From Triticum aestivum (Eukaryota > Streptophyta > Magnoliopsida > Poales > Poaceae): a stretch of DNA of 64,000 nucleotides. A model generated the notes under the pieces. That model saw nothing but the letters and a program-made list of their open reading frames with translations, had not been told where the DNA came from and did no database searches. Positions 60,812 to 64,000 of the stretch are shown piece after piece. The first letter of the stretch is position 1. Each line of letters opens with the position of its first letter. The translations under genes and the position numbers were made by a program. The stretch spans positions 24,804,197 to 24,868,196 of the forward strand of contig NC_057811.1 in NCBI RefSeq assembly GCF_018294505.1, written 5' to 3'.

Positions 60812-61190
60812 GGAGATTGCACATACAGTTTTCACATAAGCATAATTGTTCTGGAGATTGCACATACAGTTTTTGACAGCACGACACCTATGACAGCACA
60901 TACAGTTTTTCACATTTGGAGATTGCACATACAGTTTTCACATAAGCATGAAGAATCACACAACACATCACCTACGGCAGTTTTCACATACATGAAGTTC
61001 TCAGCATAAGCATAATTGTTCTGGAGATTGCACATACAGTTTTTGACAGCAAAAATTCAGAAAATGCATTTTTGTCAGTAACACAGAAAAACAAAAACCA
61101 TCAAAAAATTTGGGTACATATTTGGGTACCTCTATACAATTTGGGTACCTCTATACAAGGTGGTGTATACAAGGTGGTACATATTTGGGT
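60812..61190. repeat. Short dispersed repeats (GGAGATTGCACATACAGTTTT and TTTGGGTAC)
   Basis: GGAGATTGCACATACAGTTT occurs at about 60812, 60853, 60918 and 61023, often followed by CACATAAGCAT. TTTGGGTAC recurs about five times between 61108 and 61215. The order of repeats is scrambled, suggesting repeated local duplication. Located upstream of the CACTA gene start. Confidence 0.75.
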
Positions 61191-61249
61191 ACACAGAAAA
61201 CAAATACAATTTGGGTACATAAGTGTTATACATTTCTCTGAATAGTATA

Positions 61250-62233
61250 CAAGGTGCTGTAGATCTCTAAGGAGCTACATTAAAAGGGAAGGGCGTGCGG
61301 CAAGATGCCATCAAGCTCCCAGCAGCAATGGTCACAAGTGACAGGAGCTGTGCCTGCCACTAGAATGAGCACTTTTAATTTTTTGCTTCTTCTTTTTTTG
61401 AGATAGAAGCACTTTCAGTCTCAGAAACAAAGATCACACATCTTTATAAAATCAACTTTACAGGAAGTATTCGTGTTAGGAAACATTAATAAGTATCTAA
61501 GTGTTTTCAGTTCATTTTATACAAAAGACAGACAACAGCCCTTTTCTTTTGCATCGGAAAAAATGCTAGTACTATGTGATAAGCTTTAGAAAATGGAGTA
61601 CTTACAGCAACTGTGTAGCCTTGAGTAGATTCCCGGGACCTGAAGGTTGTTCACCCTGCTCATATCAAATATTATGTTGTATTAGCAGCAAGTAGACAAG
61701 CCTCCATACATCAAGCCCTAGTTATCTTATGCCAGTAAATATAAAATAAACAAACTTAATAGGTGGTTTATTTTTACTCTGCTCTCACCCTTCCTATTGC
61801 GTAGTTACTGTGTTCCCAATGTCAGTGAATTTGCAGTCTTCAAAGATCAGAAAGTTGTGCTCTTCAGCAATCTTCAGAAAACAATATAAGAATCATCAAA
61901 TAAAACACAAGCAATATAACAGTAGTTCTTGTGCTCATCCAGTAGCAACATCTTTCATACATGATCAGTAGTCATGTACCAAATTTTTATTTAAACTGAA
62001 TTTGCAAATCACCAAGAGCTCTACTAGTTTCAGACTAGATTTACAGAAACTAGCTGCCTTAAGATTGATAACAACAGAACCCACTAGCTGCCTTAAGCAT
62101 CTCATAAAAAAAATAACAGGAGGGGATCCCTAACTACAAGTATGCTGATAACTAAAATCAAGCAGAAAACCTTGGATGGCTGCGGCGGCGGTTGCGGTCT
62201 GGCGGCAGGTGGGAGGAGACGGGGCGACAGCGG
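61250..62233. other. CACTA interior, no gene recognised
   Basis: AT-rich sequence without a supported frame, turning GC-rich at 62160 before a gap. It may hold leader exons or introns of the gene starting at 60197. Confidence 0.35.
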
Positions 62234-62970
62234 NNNNNNNNNNNNNNNNNNNNNNNNNNNNNNNNNNNNNNNNNNNNNNNNNNNNNNNNNNNNNNNNNNN
62301 NNNNNNNNNNNNNNNNNNNNNNNNNNNNNNNNNNNNNNNNNNNNNNNNNNNNNNNNNNNNNNNNNNNNNNNNNNNNNNNNNNNNNNNNNNNNNNNNNNNN
62401 NNNNNNNNNNNNNNNNNNNNNNNNNNNNNNNNNNNNNNNNNNNNNNNNNNNNNNNNNNNNNNNNNNNNNNNNNNNNNNNNNNNNNNNNNNNNNNNNNNNN
62501 NNNNNNNNNNNNNNNNNNNNNNNNNNNNNNNNNNNNNNNNNNNNNNNNNNNNNNNNNNNNNNNNNNNNNNNNNNNNNNNNNNNNNNNNNNNNNNNNNNNN
62601 NNNNNNNNNNNNNNNNNNNNNNNNNNNNNNNNNNNNNNNNNNNNNNNCGCCGGAGGTAGCCATGGTGGGAGGAGGCAAGAAAATCTAGGGAGAAGGCAGG
62701 AGGGGATGAGAGGGGAGGAATCACCTGTGGGAGAACGGCAGGCTACCGTAGGAGAACACCGACGTCGAGGAGGCTGCGAGCAGCGGCGCGTCGAGGAGGC
62801 GGCGCAGTGGGTCGGGGGATGGGGGAAGGGAGGGAGGGGACGTACGTGCTGGGGCGGGGCGGCGAAGGAGCGGCGGGGCACGGGGGTGGCGTCGCGGGTG
62901 GATCTTGGCGAGGGAGAGGGACGAAGGGGAACTGGCGAGGGAGAGGGACAAATTAGCTATAGGGGGGAAA

Positions 62971-63053
62971 CATTCTAATGGCGCACCACGAAGCGGTGCG
63001 CCATTAGAATGTTTTTTATATAGCAATGGCGCACCAGCCAGAGGTGCGCCATT
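62971..63053. repeat. Two CACTA-type GGCGCACC hairpins, internal
   Basis: 62971-62987 and 62995-63011 are perfect 17-bp inverted arms (CATTCTAATGGCGCACC) around a 7-nt loop. 63025-63035 and 63043-63053 are 11-bp arms (AATGGCGCACC). These are the same words as the subterminal repeats at 44845-45190, but here they lie between coding parts. Confidence 0.88.
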
Positions 63054-63869
63054 AGTAAACTTTTATTATTATTATTTTTTGTTGCATGTAATAATATTTT
63101 AGAAAATGAATATGAATATGAAACAGTAATATTTTTTATAAAAACAGTAATAATATTTATGAATATGAAAAAAATCATCAAATTTATTATTTGAAAATAT
63201 AATCANNNNNNNNNNNNNNNNNNNNNNNNNNNNNNNNNNNNNNNNNNNNNNNNNNNNNNNNNNNNNNNNNNNNNNNNNNNNNNNNNNNNNNNNNNNNNNN
63301 NNNNNNNNNNNNNNNNNNNNNNNNNNNNNNNNNNNNNNNNNNNNNNNNNNNNNNNNNNNNNNNNNNNNNNNNNNNNNNNNNNNNNNNNNNNNNNNNNNNN
63401 NNNNNNNNNNNNNNNNNNNNNNNNNNNNNNNNNNNNNNNNNNNNNNNNNNNNNNNNNNNNNNNNNNNNNNNNNNNNNNNNNNNNNNNNNNNNNNNNNNNN
63501 NNNNNNNNNNNNNNNNNNNNNNNNNNNNNNNNNNNNNNNNNNNNNNNNNNNNNNNNNNNNNNNNNNNNNNNNNNNNNNNNNNNNNNNNNNNNNNTCTGGC
63601 GAGGGGGGATAGCGATCGAGATGGAGGGGGATCGAGATCGAGTGTCGACCTCATGAATATTCAATATTTTTTCATATTGAATATGAAAAAATATCATCAA
63701 ATTTAAAAAATATTCATGAATTCAAAAAGTGCCCATGAAATTTAAAAATATTCATGAGTTCAAAAAATATTAATAATAAACATAAATAAATATTCATGAG
63801 GACACTAGAACAAAAGAAATATCATTTCAATATGTCGAAATACAATCGAGAAATGGAGTTCTTAGCTAG

Positions 63870-64000
63870 CTATCTGTTCACAATCTTCTTGCCCTTATTT
63901 TTCGTAAATGGAGTTCTTCTCTTGAATGGACGTCCTTTAGGTAGGGTGGTCCTGCTTCTTCTTGTGGTGTATGCTGATACTTCATCGTCGTCGTCATGTT
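63870..64000 (-). CDS. C-terminal tail of a CACTA protein (probably TNP2-type transposase), partial
   Basis: A minus-strand frame enters at the window edge and ends with TAG at 63870-63872, giving 42 residues: an acidic patch (DDDDE) then a strongly basic tail (RTTLPKGRPFKRRTPF, NKGKKIVNR). I associate this tail with the large TNP2-type transposase of Triticeae CACTA elements. Position and strand (upstream of the other CACTA gene) agree. The body of the gene lies outside, so the call is tentative. Confidence 0.55.
   Translation of the reverse strand, partial: HDDDDEVSAYTTRRSRTTLPKGRPFKRRTPFTKNKGKKIVNR

Larger units (their letters stand above)
44827..64000 (-). mobile_element. CACTA (En/Spm) DNA transposon, right end outside window
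   Basis: The left terminus reads CACTACTAGAAAAAGG at 44827, the usual Triticeae CACTA end, preceded by CTT (expected 3-bp target duplication). Subterminal inverted motifs (ACTAATGGCGCAC / GTGCGCCATTAGT) fill 44845-45190. Coding parts all read on the minus strand: tail of a protein at 63870-64000, a transposase-associated gene at 56607-60197 and a small protein at 45433-56361. A Tat-type retrotransposon sits inside (45496-56164). The other terminus was not reached. Two gaps of Ns lie at 62234-62647 and 63206-63594. Confidence 0.9.

Overview
The window looks like intergenic DNA of a large Triticeae grass genome (wheat, Aegilops or barley type). It holds one clear host gene in about 12 kb of low-copy sequence, followed by about 51 kb of transposons inserted into one another. 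The family signs are an Angela/BARE/WIS-type Copia LTR (start TGAAGGAAATATGCCC), a CACTA end reading CACTACTAGAAAAAGG, a Stowaway MITE, and a retrotransposon with LTRs of about 4.9 kb and no coding capacity (LARD, Sukkula/Erika style). I cannot assign species or subgenome.

Layout: (1) 1-7.9 kb: low-copy DNA with a 156-bp tandem duplication, two LINE-like or SINE-like relics, a Stowaway MITE, a decayed gene fragment and a non-LTR-type relic ending in poly-A near 7858. (2) 7982-11473, minus strand: an apparently intact seven-exon class I terpene synthase (545 codons plus stop) with a plastid transit-like N terminus. (3) 11.5-13.26 kb: TATA box of the terpene synthase, a (GA)15 microsatellite and a LINE ORF2 C-terminal fragment. 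(4) From 13260 to the window end: a nest. Copia element A (13260-19006) is cut in its 3' LTR by Angela (19007-27076). Angela is cut in its 3' LTR by the LARD (27077-44826). The LARD's second LTR is cut by a short Tat-type gypsy derivative (35203-41642, target duplication CCCTC) and by a CACTA transposon (44827 to beyond 64000). The CACTA is cut by a longer Tat-type gypsy element (45496-56164, target duplication AAACT).

The two Tat-type elements are the most interesting part. Both read on the minus strand and share the LTR start, the 3'-UTR repeat arrays and an identical primer-binding site that is an 18-nt match to the complement of the 3' end of plant tRNA-Lys(CUU), from my memory of that tRNA. 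The longer one has gag and protease but a pol with a large internal deletion. On the opposite strand near its 3' end it carries a complete-looking spliced gene with its own TATA promoter, two TGACGTCA boxes, a 5'-UTR intron and six coding exons (gypsy-type transposase-like domain plus coiled coil). The shorter one keeps only a gag stub, an ~80-bp repeat array whose units each contain a polypurine-tract-like motif, and a degenerate tRNA-Lys(CUU)-like sequence inside that array.

The CACTA reads on the minus strand: the tail of a protein at the right edge, a three-exon gene (En/Spm-type transposase domain plus a ULP1-like fold without its catalytic cysteine, broken by three nonsense codons), and a small protein with an RNase H1/viroplasmin-type domain and a hydrophobic tail, split by the Tat insertion. 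Five runs of N (27793-28378, 32535-32763, 41961-42428, 62234-62647, 63206-63594) are assembly gaps. Nothing bacterial, and no CRISPR, operon or origin, is present.
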